A stretch of 34,040 nucleotides of DNA from Candidatus Helicobacter avistercoris (lineage in GTDB: Bacteria; Campylobacterota; Campylobacteria; Campylobacterales; Helicobacteraceae): contig DXDJ01000048.1 of the NCBI GenBank assembly GCA_019115525.1, positions 1 through 34,040 on the forward strand, written 5' to 3'. Below are positions 23,687 to 32,041 of this stretch, piece after piece. The position numbers and the translations under genes are program-made. Position 1 is the stretch's first letter, and each line of letters begins with the position of its first letter. Under the pieces are notes generated by a model. It saw only the letters and a program-made list of their open reading frames with translations, did not search any database and had not been told where the DNA came from.

Positions 23687-24676
23687 ATGAAGATCACCTA
23701 CCAAGAGAGCGGAGTGGATATCAGCGAGGGAAATGCGTTTGTTGAGGAAATCAAACCTTATGTGAAAAAAACTTTTGATAACAATGTGATTGGTGGGATT
23801 GGCTCGTTTGCAGGGGCTTATGCACTTCCTTTGGGATACAAAAACCCAGTGATCTTAGGAGCGACTGATGGAGTAGGCACAAAGCTAAGACTTGCTATTG
23901 ACTCAGGGCGTCTTGAGGGTGTAGGGATTGATCTAGTGGCAATGTGTGTCAATGATCTCATCTGCAACTTTGCAACTCCGATGTTTTTCTTGGATTATTA
24001 TGCGTGCGGGAAGCTTCAAAAAGCTCACGCAGTGCAAGTGATAAAAGGCATTACTGAGGGGTGTATTCAAGCAGAGTGTGCTCTTATTGGTGGAGAAACA
24101 GCAGAGATGCCCAGTATGTATGAGGGAGGAGATTTTGATCTTGCAGGATTTGCTGTGGGGGTTGCTGAGAGAGAAGCAGTAGAGGGAGGAAGTAAAGTAG
24201 AAGAGGGGGATTACCTCATTGCTTTGCCTAGCAGTGGTTTGCATAGCAATGGCTATTCTCTAGCTAGAAAAGTGTTATTTGAGGAGCAAAAGCTTAGCTT
24301 TGAGTCTCAAATAGATGGAAGAAGTTTGATTGAGGTTTTGCTAGAGCCTACCAAAATCTATGTCAAGACTTTCAAAGCCATAGCTTGTGAAGTCCACGCT
24401 CTAGCCCACATCACAGGAGGAGGGATAGTAGAAAATCTCCCCAGGGTTTTGCCTCAAGGCTTGGGTGCAGAGATTGAAAAAAATGCGATAAAGATTCCCG
24501 AGATTTTTAAAGTAATTGCCAAAAATGTCGATGAGAAAGAATGCTTTAGGGTATTTAATATGGGAGTTGGAATGATCCTTGCTTGTCCTAAAGATAAGAT
24601 TGATAGTGTGATTGCCAAAAGTGGCGGTTATGTTATCGGTCAAGTGACCAAAGGAAAGGAAGTAGCATTACTATGA
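23687..24676 (+). CDS. purM: Phosphoribosylformylglycinamidine cyclo-ligase
   Basis: PurM (AIR synthase) closes the imidazole ring of purines using ATP. The 329-residue protein shows TYQESGVDISEGNAFVE, IGSFAGAYALP, the nucleotide-binding GATDGVGTKLRLA, VAMCVNDLI, LIGGETAEMP and the C-terminal HITGGGIVENLPRVLP. These separate it from the related SelD. ATG follows AAGGAGAGATA. The stop overlaps the next gene by ATGA. Confidence 0.96.
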   Translation: MKITYQESGVDISEGNAFVEEIKPYVKKTFDNNVIGGIGSFAGAYALPLGYKNPVILGATDGVGTKLRLAIDSGRLEGVGIDLVAMCVNDLICNFATPMFFLDYYACGKLQKAHAVQVIKGITEGCIQAECALIGGETAEMPSMYEGGDFDLAGFAVGVAEREAVEGGSKVEEGDYLIALPSSGLHSNGYSLARKVLFEEQKLSFESQIDGRSLIEVLLEPTKIYVKTFKAIACEVHALAHITGGGIVENLPRVLPQGLGAEIEKNAIKIPEIFKVIAKNVDEKECFRVFNMGVGMILACPKDKIDSVIAKSGGYVIGQVTKGKEVALL

Positions 24677-25098
24677 ATTTAGATTTACACGCAAAATCTC
24701 CATTTGAGCGAGTGAGATTATTTCTCAAACTTTACTCTCTTCCAGTTTTTGTCGCAGTTTTTGGAATCGCGACTTATTGTATGGCGTATGAAAAAGCCTA
24801 TGAATACAAAACTTCAAACCAACCAAGTTTGACTTTAGCACAAGTGCAAAAGCCACAAATTACTCAAGAAGTTCAGATGATCCAAGAGCCTCAAGCTCTC
24901 CCAGAGATAAAAAACGAGGTTTTGGGTGAATATCTTGTAGATGCAACTGCTCTTAATGTCAGATCAAAAGCTTCTACTCAAGCAAAAATCAATGCAAAAC
25001 TTTATCGCTCAGATTCTGTTGAGGTTATTGGTGTTGAGGGTGAGTGGGCTCAGCTAGAGAATGGTTGGGTTCTTCTAAAATACCTTTCAAGAGCTTAA
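24673..25098 (+). CDS. Single-pass membrane protein with a bacterial SH3 domain
   Basis: A 141-residue protein with one N-terminal membrane helix (about 21-39, LPVFVAVFGIATYCMAY), a Gln/Pro-rich linker (about 50-85), and a C-terminal SH3b domain (about 86-141: LVDATALNVRSKASTQAKIN ... GEWAQLENGWVLLKYL). The SH3b would lie in the periplasm; such domains often touch peptidoglycan, but the ligand is unknown. The start overlaps purM (ATGA) and the stop abuts aroE directly. I recall the same SH3-protein/aroE neighbourhood in H. pylori. Confidence 0.8.
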   Translation: MNLDLHAKSPFERVRLFLKLYSLPVFVAVFGIATYCMAYEKAYEYKTSNQPSLTLAQVQKPQITQEVQMIQEPQALPEIKNEVLGEYLVDATALNVRSKASTQAKINAKLYRSDSVEVIGVEGEWAQLENGWVLLKYLSRA

Positions 25099-25896
25099 AT
25101 GTTTGGAGTGATTGGCAATCCTATTGCCCACTCCCTCTCTCCTATTATTCACAATTCCCTTTTTTCTTACTTTTCACTTCCCTATCACTATGAGAAGTTT
25201 TTGCTTACAAATCATCAGGATTTCCCCTCATTGCTTAGCAATCTTCATGGAGCAAACATCACCCTCCCCTACAAAGAAGTAGCAATCAAGTATTGCGATG
25301 AGGTAAGAGGAGTGGCCAAAGAGATAGGGGCGATCAACACCCTCTATCATCAAAACAATCACTGGATAGGATACAACACAGATGCAGAGGGGTTTTATCT
25401 CTCTTTGGAAGGAAGCGAGATTAGAAATGCTTTGATTTTGGGAGCTGGAGGGAGTGCGAGGGCGGTTTGTGCGATTTTGCAAAAACACAATATTGAAGTC
25501 TCTATGCTCAATCGCTCAGCACACAAGATCGCTACTTTTGTAGGGGTAAAACCTTATGAAAGAGGAGAGAAGTATGATTTGGTTGTCAATGCTACAAGTG
25601 CTGGACTTCAGGGTAGTTTGCCTCTCGAAGATTCTCACCTAGGAGAGATAATCTGCAAGGCAACTCTCACTTTTGACTTGATCTATCCAAGCTCATCGAG
25701 CGTGAAGACTTTGGAAGATTTTTTGCAATTTTTACGCAGAAGAGAAGATACTTTGTTCTGCTCTTTTTCAAAAAAGCACAAAATCCCTACAATTGATGGG
25801 CTTGATATGTTATGCTATCAAGCGTTTTTGGCATTTGAGATTTTTTGTGAAAATGCTTATAGTTTTGAAGAAATAAAACAAGTATTCTACCCCTAA
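25099..25896 (+). CDS. aroE: Shikimate dehydrogenase
   Basis: AroE reduces 3-dehydroshikimate to shikimate with NADPH in the chorismate pathway. The 265-residue protein has the substrate motif GNPIAHSLSP, ANITLPYKE containing the catalytic Lys, GAINT, the NADP-binding glycine loop LGAGGSARAV, NATSAGL and the C-terminal GLDMLCYQAFLAFEIF. It starts right at the stop of the SH3 gene and precedes gatC by 6 nt. Complete and ordinary. Confidence 0.96.
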   Translation: MFGVIGNPIAHSLSPIIHNSLFSYFSLPYHYEKFLLTNHQDFPSLLSNLHGANITLPYKEVAIKYCDEVRGVAKEIGAINTLYHQNNHWIGYNTDAEGFYLSLEGSEIRNALILGAGGSARAVCAILQKHNIEVSMLNRSAHKIATFVGVKPYERGEKYDLVVNATSAGLQGSLPLEDSHLGEIICKATLTFDLIYPSSSSVKTLEDFLQFLRRREDTLFCSFSKKHKIPTIDGLDMLCYQAFLAFEIFCENAYSFEEIKQVFYP

Positions 25897-25902
25897 GGAA
25901 AG

Positions 25903-26184
25903 ATGATGCAAATTGATGACAAACTACTAGAAAAACTCCAAAGACTCGGAATGATTGAGATTGAAGAGAGCAAAAAAGAGGAGATTAAAACTCAGCTTTC
26001 AGAGATTTTGGGATTTGTAGATAATATCGCAACCCTTGATACTCAAAATCTCGCTCCAAAAGAGAGTGCAAAAACTCCGATGCGAGAAGATATTTCTATT
26101 GAAAGTGGGATTGAAAGTGATGTGCTTTCTCACGCTCCTCAAGCTCAGGATAATTATTTCATCGTTCCAAAAATCATTGAATAG
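25903..26184 (+). CDS. gatC: Asp-tRNA(Asn)/Glu-tRNA(Gln) amidotransferase subunit C
   Basis: GatC is the small subunit that wraps around GatA and GatB in the amidotransferase making Gln-tRNA(Gln) and Asn-tRNA(Asn). The 93 residues show the LEKLQRLGMIEIEESKKEE start, LSEILGFVDNIATLDT and the late LAPKESAKTPMREDI and DNYFIVPKIIE, all typical. AAGGAAAG precedes a double ATG (25903 or 25906). The stop shares one base with ung. gatA and gatB are not in this window, as is common in this group. Confidence 0.93.
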   Translation: MMQIDDKLLEKLQRLGMIEIEESKKEEIKTQLSEILGFVDNIATLDTQNLAPKESAKTPMREDISIESGIESDVLSHAPQAQDNYFIVPKIIE

Positions 26185-26882
26185 TGGATATCTCAAGAAT
26201 CAAACTCAGAGATGAGTGGAAAGAAGCACTCAAAGAAGAGTTTTCTAAACCCTATTTTGCTCACATTAGGGAGTGTTATACTCAGGCTAAGGCACGAGGA
26301 GAGCTGATCTATCCCAAAGGGAGTTTGACTTTTGAAGCTCTCAATCGCCTAGCTCCATTGGATGTGCGAGTTGTAATCTTAGGACAAGATCCCTACCATG
26401 GTAGTGAGATCATCAATGGTGAAGTGATTGCTCAAGCTATGGGTTTGAGCTTTTCAGTCCCCAAACCTCTCAAAGCTCCCCCAAGTCTTAAAAACATTTA
26501 TAAAGAATTGCAAAACACTATTTCTTTCATCCCTCCAAATCATGGGGATTTGAGCGTGTGGTGTGATAGAGGTGTGCTACTGCTTAATAGTGTGTTATCC
26601 GTGGAAGCAGGAAAAGCAGGATCTCATACGCATTTTGGGTGGGAGAATTTCACAGATAGTGTGATTTCTTATATTTCAAACAATCTTAATGGCGTGGTGT
26701 TTATGCTGTGGGGAAATTATGCTAAGAAAAAAGCAGAGTTAATTAATCCTTATAGACACTGCATTATCCAAGCTCCCCACCCAAGTCCCCTTGCAAGAGG
26801 ATTTGTAGGAAGTGGAGTCTTTGTAAAAGCCAATGAAGCTCTTGTGAGATTTGGTCATCCTCCAATCAATTGGCAAAACTAA
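26184..26882 (+). CDS. ung: Uracil-DNA glycosylase
   Basis: Ung removes uracil from DNA to start base-excision repair. The 232-residue family-1 enzyme has the catalytic water-activating motif GQDPYHG (Asp about 69), GLSFSVPKPLKAPPSL, GVLLLNSVLSVE, the VFMLWGNYA strand and the minor-groove loop HPSPLARG. An insertion after GQDPYHG (SEIINGEVIAQ) is similar to that of H. pylori Ung. GTG start overlaps the gatC stop by one base. Cytoplasmic, intact. Confidence 0.96.
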   Translation: MDISRIKLRDEWKEALKEEFSKPYFAHIRECYTQAKARGELIYPKGSLTFEALNRLAPLDVRVVILGQDPYHGSEIINGEVIAQAMGLSFSVPKPLKAPPSLKNIYKELQNTISFIPPNHGDLSVWCDRGVLLLNSVLSVEAGKAGSHTHFGWENFTDSVISYISNNLNGVVFMLWGNYAKKKAELINPYRHCIIQAPHPSPLARGFVGSGVFVKANEALVRFGHPPINWQN

Positions 26883-26888
26883 ACTAAG

Positions 26889-26894
26889 TATAAT
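26889..26894 (+). promoter_or_regulatory. -10 box of the outer-membrane protein gene
   Basis: TATAAT in AAGTATAATTACG lies 6 nt after the ung stop and 28 nt before the ATG at 26923. No consensus -35 is present. It gives the OMP gene its own promoter at the end of the purM-ung group. Confidence 0.7.
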
Positions 26895-26922
26895 TACGCA
26901 ATTTTTCAAAAAAGGATTTGAG

Positions 26923-27615
26923 ATGAAGAAAATCATTCTGGCTTGTTTGGCTGTGATGAGTTTGTGTTTTGCAGAGTTACGAGTGGATACCCAAGAGAAA
27001 AAAGTGGATATTGGATTTTTTATTGGTGGAGGTATTGGTGTAGGGGCAAATGCGATGAATTTTTTATCTATCCCAGACACAGTGACAGGTGCTCTTTATG
27101 ATAAAAACATTAGTTATGCTTCATTTGTAGCATCAATCAAGGCAGGGATATATCATTATTTTACCCCTATGATTGGATTAAGAGGGTATTACAACCTTGA
27201 TTTAAATGTTCTTCCTATGGATGAATTTAGTGTCAATGGGCAGTCTATAACTCCTTATATTTTTTCTGCTTCTCATACAATCAATGCTGATGTGATTGTC
27301 AATGTTTTCACTCATGGCAATATTGATGTAGCAGTGATCGGGGGCATTGGTATGGGGGCTGTTGCTGGTGAATTTCTTGCAAAAAATGATACTTTGTTTT
27401 ACTCATTCAATGAGGTAAAGAGTTTTCTTGATTTTGAATTTCGTTTCAATCTTGGAGCAAGAGCAATGTTTGATAAAAAATACGGAGTGGAGTTTATGAT
27501 GAAACTCCCTGTTGTTGGGACAACAGCTTGGAAAAATGCAACAGTCCAGTCAATTGCTTCAGCAAAATACTCCCCCTACTACTTCACAATCGATTTTGTA
27601 ATGGAGAGATTCTAA
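26923..27615 (+). CDS. Helicobacter-type outer-membrane beta-barrel protein
   Basis: A 230-residue exported protein. The signal peptide is MKKIILACLAVMSLCFAEL (cleavage near FA-EL). The mature part has alternating strands and turns (VDIGFFIGGGIGVGANAM, YFTPMIGLRGYYNLDLNV, LDFEFRFNLGARAMF) and ends in FVMERF, with the C-terminal Phe needed for BAM insertion. It fits the small OMP families of Helicobacter, but I cannot assign it to a named Hop/Hor/Hof member. ATG 26923 rather than 26851 is chosen because AAAAAGGA and the promoter lie just upstream and the signal peptide starts there. Confidence 0.82.
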   Translation: MKKIILACLAVMSLCFAELRVDTQEKKVDIGFFIGGGIGVGANAMNFLSIPDTVTGALYDKNISYASFVASIKAGIYHYFTPMIGLRGYYNLDLNVLPMDEFSVNGQSITPYIFSASHTINADVIVNVFTHGNIDVAVIGGIGMGAVAGEFLAKNDTLFYSFNEVKSFLDFEFRFNLGARAMFDKKYGVEFMMKLPVVGTTAWKNATVQSIASAKYSPYYFTIDFVMERF

Positions 27616-27707
27616 TCTCCCCATCCTCTCAAAGAGTAATGCAAAAAATTTAAAAACATCTTGTATTTGACGCTAAAATTTCACCAAAATCTTCAAAGGA
27701 GGAAGTG

Positions 27708-29315
27708 GTGAAGAAGCTTTTGGATTGCTTTGATTATATTAAGAGATATCATGTGGATATTTTAGAATCCTTGCATATCTTCTTAGAGTTTTGTATCTTA
27801 AAAAAGCTTGATCTTCACACCCCTCTTCTACTCAAAGCCATAAAAAGAAAAAAAATTTATCCAGAATGTGTGCAGATTATGCAAAAGCACATTCCCTCTT
27901 TCATCCCCCCAAACCCTACACTCAATCTCACAAAAATCCTAAAAACTCTTGATGAGAGTGTGCTAGATAGCAAAAACCTAAGCGTGTTTTTTGATGTGAT
28001 TACTCAGAAAAAAACTCAAAACAAGCTCTATTTTTATGCGATGCCCACAGAGATCCAAGAGCTTATTCTCTCTTTGCTTGCTCTGCAGGATACAGAGAGT
28101 CTCTATCATCCTTGCTATGGGGTTGGAAGCTTGTTTTTACAGATTGATAAAACTATCAAGCTTTATGGAGAAGAGCTTGATGAGCGTTTTTCTGTGATTG
28201 CCAAATTGCTATGCACGCTTCTAGATATGGATCCGTCAAATTTGCTCACAAACGATATTTTGAAGCAATCAAGCTTCAAAGAAGGAGAGGGATTCAAAAA
28301 ATTTGATGCCATGATTTGCAACCCCCCTTTGCATTCTCATATGGGTACTCACTACATCAAAGAAGATGAGCGTTTTGGTGGGGTGCTATCCAAAAGTTAT
28401 CCTGAACTCATTTTCCTCTCTCACGCTTTAGTGCATTTTGGAGGGAGGGGGGCGTTTGTCTTGAGGACTCAAATGTTTAAAAACTCCACTTTAGAATCCA
28501 AGCTTAGATCATTTTTTGAGGGGCGTTTGCACTGCATTATCCAGCTTCCTAAAAATATTTTCCCCTACCAAAACTATGATTTCTCTCTTGTGATTTTAAA
28601 AGAAGGAGCAAAAGAGATTTTATATATCAATGCCGAGGAGTTTTATACAAAAGAGGGGAGATACAATCGCTTAAGCAACCTTGAGAAAATCTATGAGCTT
28701 TATGCTCAAAATAGCAATAGTGCTTATAGCAAGAGAGTGGCAGAGATTGAGGAGATTTTTTCTTTGCAATCTTCAAACTCTCAAAATCACACTATCGCAG
28801 ATTTTGCCCAGATTATTCGAGGGCAGAGGGTGTATGGGAGCAACAAAGATGAGGAAATTGAGTATTTTGAAGTGGGGGTGAGTGATTTTGCACCGCTGGG
28901 GTTTAGCTCACATTTTGAAAACCTACGCCAAAAAGGCAATAAGGAAAAAATCCAAAAATACGCCCTTAAGCCCTATGATATTTTGATTGCATTGAGGGGT
29001 AATTCTCCAAAACTCACCATACTCTCTCCTGATATTTCCCTGCCCTGCATTGCAAATGTAGGGGTTTTGATCTTAAGAACAAGAGGGGAGAGTGAGGCTA
29101 GAGGGCTGTATGGATATTTGTTTTCAAATGAAGGAGAGAGAGTGCTTCAAAATCTGTGTGATGGAGTGCTAGATGTTACAAAACTTGCTCAAATCCCACT
29201 GCCTCAAGATCTTGAACGCTATGCCCTAGCTATGAGCAAGATTGAAGGATTGGCAAAAGAGCTTTTGGGGGTGCAAAAAGAGATTTTGGCGTTGAAGGAG
29301 AGTATATGCAAGTAA
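27708..29315 (+). CDS. Orphan N6-adenine methylase fused to a single specificity-like domain
   Basis: About 535 residues. The first about 340 resemble a type I HsdM core: YAMPTEIQELILSLL in place of the FTP lead-in, a weak SAM motif I (YHPCYGVGSLFL), GEELDERFSVIAKL, and catalytic motif IV as CNPPLH, where NPP(Y/F/W) is usual. The last about 190 residues look like one HsdS half: IADFAQIIRGQRVYG then IPLPQDLERYALAMSKIEGL and a helix. No restriction gene is adjacent. The GTG at 27708 is preferred to the track's 27705 because AGGAGG then lies 5 nt upstream rather than 2. A TAAAAT box at 27674-27679 may be its promoter. It might be an inactive or regulatory methylase; activity is doubtful. Confidence 0.75.
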   Translation: MKKLLDCFDYIKRYHVDILESLHIFLEFCILKKLDLHTPLLLKAIKRKKIYPECVQIMQKHIPSFIPPNPTLNLTKILKTLDESVLDSKNLSVFFDVITQKKTQNKLYFYAMPTEIQELILSLLALQDTESLYHPCYGVGSLFLQIDKTIKLYGEELDERFSVIAKLLCTLLDMDPSNLLTNDILKQSSFKEGEGFKKFDAMICNPPLHSHMGTHYIKEDERFGGVLSKSYPELIFLSHALVHFGGRGAFVLRTQMFKNSTLESKLRSFFEGRLHCIIQLPKNIFPYQNYDFSLVILKEGAKEILYINAEEFYTKEGRYNRLSNLEKIYELYAQNSNSAYSKRVAEIEEIFSLQSSNSQNHTIADFAQIIRGQRVYGSNKDEEIEYFEVGVSDFAPLGFSSHFENLRQKGNKEKIQKYALKPYDILIALRGNSPKLTILSPDISLPCIANVGVLILRTRGESEARGLYGYLFSNEGERVLQNLCDGVLDVTKLAQIPLPQDLERYALAMSKIEGLAKELLGVQKEILALKESICK

Positions 29316-29758
29316 TGCAATCAAAAATCATCAATGTAAAAAGTGCAAAAGGAGTTAAAGTCATAGAGCCTTGCAATCTCTATGGTTGTGAGCTAGGAGA
29401 GGATGTGTTTGTAGGGCCATTTGTAGAGATTCAAAGTGATGTGAAGATTGGAGCTAGAAGCCGAATACAAAGCCATAGCTTTATCTGCTCACTTGTAGAG
29501 ATTGGAGAGGATTGTTTCATTGGGCATGGCGTGATGTTTATCAATGATTTGTTCTCAGAAGGTGCCCCCTCTAAGAGTCCTAGTCAGTGGAAAAGCACAA
29601 AGATTGGGAATCATGTAAGTATTGGATCAAATGCGACGATATTGCCCATAAGTATTTGTGATGGTGTAGTGATAGGAGCTGGAAGTGTAGTTTGCAAAGA
29701 CATCACACAAAAGGGCGTGTATGCAGGGAATCCTGCAAGAAAAATTAGGGATTTATAG
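29306..29758 (+). CDS. Hexapeptide-repeat N-acetyltransferase (WbpD-like)
   Basis: A 150-residue left-handed beta-helix acyltransferase. Hexapeptide turns run through VIEPCNLYGCELGEDVFVG, FVEIQSDVKIGARSRI and, after a loop, TKIGNHVSIGSNATILPISI to YAGNPARKIRDL. The loop holds GHGVMFINDLFSE, matching acetyltransferases of UDP-amino sugars such as WbpD, which acetylates UDP-GlcNAc(3NH2)A. It overlaps the methylase stop by 10 nt with SD AAGGAGAG, and is followed by a dehydrogenase of the matching pathway. The sugar is inferred, not read. Confidence 0.8.
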   Translation: MQVMQSKIINVKSAKGVKVIEPCNLYGCELGEDVFVGPFVEIQSDVKIGARSRIQSHSFICSLVEIGEDCFIGHGVMFINDLFSEGAPSKSPSQWKSTKIGNHVSIGSNATILPISICDGVVIGAGSVVCKDITQKGVYAGNPARKIRDL

Positions 29759-29766
29759 GAGAAGAG

Positions 29767-30741
29767 ATGAAGATTGCGATTATTGGATATGGCTATTGGG
29801 GGATCAATATTGCCAAAACGATTGAGAAACTAAGAGAGAGGGGATTGGATTTTGAGATAGAGAGTATTTTTGATATGGATAACTCAAGAGTGCAAGAAGC
29901 TCAAAAGCTCTACAATTTCACTCCTTATGAGAGTTTTGAGGCGATTTTGAATAATGAAAATATAGAAGCACTTTTTATCATCACCCCTCCGCAAACTCAT
30001 TATGCTCTGGCAAAAAAGGGAATACAAGCAGGGAAGCATATTTTTGTAGAAAAGCCTTTGACGACTAATTCAAGAGAAGCCTATGAGCTTTATGATTTGG
30101 CAGAGAAAAAGGGAGTGATTTTGCATTGTGATCATGTATTTTTACACTCCCCAGCAGTGAGATACCTCAAAGAAAACATCAATTCTTTTGGAGATATTGT
30201 CTATATCAATTCAAGGCGGATTAATCTTGGACTTTTTCAAAGCAGTGTGGATGTGATATGGGATTTGGCAATCCATGACTTAAGTATCATTGATGCCCTT
30301 GTCAAGCTTGAGATCAAAAAGGTCAATACTTTTTCGCGCAAATATCAGAGCTACCCCAATGACGCACTAGCCAATATCAATATCGAGCTAAAGAGCGGAA
30401 TCATTATCACCATCAATGTCTCTTGGCTTTCTCCTGTAAAAGTGCGTGAAATGATTATTGGTGGGACGCAAAAAAGTGCAGTGTATGATGATACAAAGAG
30501 GGAGAAAATCAAGATTTATGACTCTGGAGTGATTGTCAAAGATGAGCTAGACAAAAACAGCCTTTATGCCAAAATGGTGGAATATAAGCTCGGAGAAGAA
30601 TACACCCCAGAGCTTCCCAGCTACCTCTCACTTGATAAATCTATTGAGTGCTTTTATGAGTGTATATTGCAAAACACCCAAGAAGATAGAGAGCATACGC
30701 TCAGAGTGATTGAAGCGCTAGAGGTGGTGTCTAAAATCTAG
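29767..30741 (+). CDS. Gfo/Idh/MocA-family nucleotide-sugar dehydrogenase (WbpB-like)
   Basis: A 324-residue NAD(P)-dependent oxidoreductase. The Rossmann start is MKIAIIGYGYWGINIAKTIE, followed by ALFIITPPQTHYALAKKG, the family EKP motif (HIFVEKPLTTNSREAYEL) and HCDHVFLHSPAVRYL; IWDLAIHDLSIID carries the catalytic-type His. WbpB-type members oxidise the 3-OH of UDP-GlcNAcA, and the acetyltransferase next to it would act two steps later; the aminotransferase between them (WbpE-like) is not in this window. ATG follows TAGGAGAAGAG. Its stop overlaps the convergent DUF1761 gene by 4 nt. Confidence 0.82.
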   Translation: MKIAIIGYGYWGINIAKTIEKLRERGLDFEIESIFDMDNSRVQEAQKLYNFTPYESFEAILNNENIEALFIITPPQTHYALAKKGIQAGKHIFVEKPLTTNSREAYELYDLAEKKGVILHCDHVFLHSPAVRYLKENINSFGDIVYINSRRINLGLFQSSVDVIWDLAIHDLSIIDALVKLEIKKVNTFSRKYQSYPNDALANINIELKSGIIITINVSWLSPVKVREMIIGGTQKSAVYDDTKREKIKIYDSGVIVKDELDKNSLYAKMVEYKLGEEYTPELPSYLSLDKSIECFYECILQNTQEDREHTLRVIEALEVVSKI

Positions 30742-31118
30742 CCAAGCCAATAGATAAGAGCAAAGATGATGATAAGATCAAGGAGCTGATAGCCAAACTC
30801 CACAGCGATAGCTTTGGGGCTTCGTTTGGCAAAATAGAGGTTTTGGATATGCACACTTGCCATAAAAAAGGCAAAAACTACGCCAAGAAGAACATAGAGG
30901 CTTAAATCTGAGGTGAGTTTAAGCGCAAAACTTGCACTCAAGACTTTTAAAAAGCTAAGAGTGAGATTGATCCTAAAAATGCCAAGAAAGATTGAGAGTT
31001 TGCTAGGATTGAAATCTTTGGGGTGTTGGACTGCCTCACACCAAATATTTCCAAAAAGTTTAGGTGAGAACCACAACCCTCCAAGGAAGAAAGACAAAAT
31101 AGTGATAAGAAAAATCAT
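30738..31118 (-). CDS. DUF1761-family integral membrane protein
   Basis: A 126-residue hydrophobic protein with four predicted helices (about 1-20, 42-66, 72-92 and 104-124). The N-terminal FFLGGLWFSPKLFGNIWCEA is the DUF1761 signature (G-x-L-W-x-S-x-x-x-F-G-x-x-W). No function is known for the family. ATG at 31118 has AAGGAG upstream; a GATAAAAT box on the minus strand near 31146-31153 may be its promoter. Its 3' end overlaps the convergent dehydrogenase stop by 4 nt, so no terminator separates them. Confidence 0.75.
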   Translation of the reverse strand: MIFLITILSFFLGGLWFSPKLFGNIWCEAVQHPKDFNPSKLSIFLGIFRINLTLSFLKVLSASFALKLTSDLSLYVLLGVVFAFFMASVHIQNLYFAKRSPKAIAVEFGYQLLDLIIIFALIYWLG

Positions 31119-31209
31119 TTTTGCTCCTTAAAAATAAGAAGCGGTATTTTATCTCTTTAAAATAAGCTTTGTTTAGAGAAATAATATCTTTGATGATTTT
31201 TGCGCGTTG

Positions 31210-31249
31210 AGAAGAAAATCCGAGGCTGTTGAGCCAACAGCCTCGGATT
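31210..31249 (-). terminator. Rho-independent terminator of the minus-strand OMP gene
   Basis: A perfect 15-bp inverted repeat (AATCCGAGGCTGTTG, loop of 3, CAACAGCCTCGGATT) occupies 31217-31249 and begins at the OMP stop codon. On the minus strand it is followed by TTTTCTTCTC. This is the clearest terminator in the window; the remaining gap to 31118 is AT-rich and holds the likely DUF1761 promoter. Confidence 0.88.
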
Positions 31250-31889
31250 AGAATACAAATTTATATGCAAGAAGTCCTTGAATGAATTTGTATTTGAACT
31301 CATATTTACTACTGCCTACGCTCTTAGATCGCTCTTGCATCCATACAGGGATTTTTGCCATTAGCTCAAGTCTGTGGTGATTGGCAAAAAGTGTGCTAAG
31401 TCCCACACGAACAGCAAGGTTGTGAGTGTTTGTTTTGGTGTTGATTCCAAAGTCAATCTTTTCTTTTGGCTCAAGGAGAACAAAGTCATATTCTACCCCT
31501 GTAAATAAACCTGTCATAAAGGTTTGAATAGCATAGAAGTTATAAAGCATATCAAAACTTGCTCCAGCCCAAAATGAGTGATAAGTGATATCTCCCCATT
31601 GCGAATCACTGCTTTTGGTTTGACTATATCCTGCAGAAAGTCCCCATCGGATTCCATAATAGTTTTTTCCAAAGAAATGCTCTGTTCCAAAGATTAGACT
31701 TCCAAATCCACCATTGCCCTTAAGCTTCTTTTCTGTTTCAATTTTTTGTGGTGTTTTAATCTCGGTGCTATAAACTGCTTCATTTCCAAGATATCCCCCC
31801 TCAACCCCGATATAAAATCTTCCCCAAAGCAAACTTGAAGAAGCCAAAAGTCCTAAAGTAGTGATTTTAATCCATCGTGAAAATGCCAT
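31248..31889 (-). CDS. Helicobacter-type outer-membrane beta-barrel protein (second)
   Basis: A 213-residue exported protein with a signal peptide (WIKITTLGLLASSSLLWG, cleavage near LWG-RF), then FYIGVEGGYLGNE, repeated aromatic strands (YYGIRWGLSAGYSQT, YHSFWAGASFDMLYNF, HNLAVRVGLSTLFANHHRLEL) and the C-terminal ending LLAYKFVF with Phe last. This is the layout of small Helicobacter OMPs; the ligand or role is unknown. AAGGAG lies before the ATG, TATAAT at 31923-31928, and a strong terminator directly follows, so it is a single-gene unit. Confidence 0.83.
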   Translation of the reverse strand: MAFSRWIKITTLGLLASSSLLWGRFYIGVEGGYLGNEAVYSTEIKTPQKIETEKKLKGNGGFGSLIFGTEHFFGKNYYGIRWGLSAGYSQTKSSDSQWGDITYHSFWAGASFDMLYNFYAIQTFMTGLFTGVEYDFVLLEPKEKIDFGINTKTNTHNLAVRVGLSTLFANHHRLELMAKIPVWMQERSKSVGSSKYEFKYKFIQGLLAYKFVF

Positions 31890-31922
31890 ATTAGCTCCTT
31901 ATTTTTAATTTCTAAAAATAAG

Positions 31923-31928
31923 ATTATA
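31923..31928 (-). promoter_or_regulatory. -10 box of the second OMP gene
   Basis: The minus strand reads TTCTTATAATCTTATT, a perfect TATAAT 33 nt upstream of the ATG at 31889. A TTGAAA lies 15 nt further upstream, shorter than ideal spacing. The surrounding gap (31890-32025) is very AT-rich with long A/T runs and no ORF. Confidence 0.7.
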
Positions 31929-32021
31929 AGAAAAAAATGCTTTTTTCAAGATAAAAAAATATAAAGCTTTGAAATTTTAAAAACCAAATATCAAAAAATA
32001 CTATTCAGCTTTCTATTTCTA

Positions 32022-32041
32022 TCCCTCAAGATTTTGAGGGA
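32022..32041. repeat. Small inverted repeat at the znuB stop
   Basis: TCCCTCAA-GATT-TTGAGGGA is a perfect 8-bp stem with a 4-nt loop covering the last codons and stop of znuB. No T-run follows on either strand, so it may stabilise the mRNA end or be a weak terminator. Confidence 0.35.

Noticed and set aside
23522-23704. Minus-strand 60-residue ORF over the DUF411 gene
   Set aside because: Antisense to conserved residues of the copper protein; no SD and low-complexity product.
23687-24676. SelD (selenophosphate synthetase) as an alternative for purM, which would have fitted the selenoprotein next door
   Set aside because: The motifs (QESGVDISEGN, GATDGVGTK, GGETAEMP, HITGGG) are those of PurM, and the SelD N-terminal Cys/Sec loop is absent.
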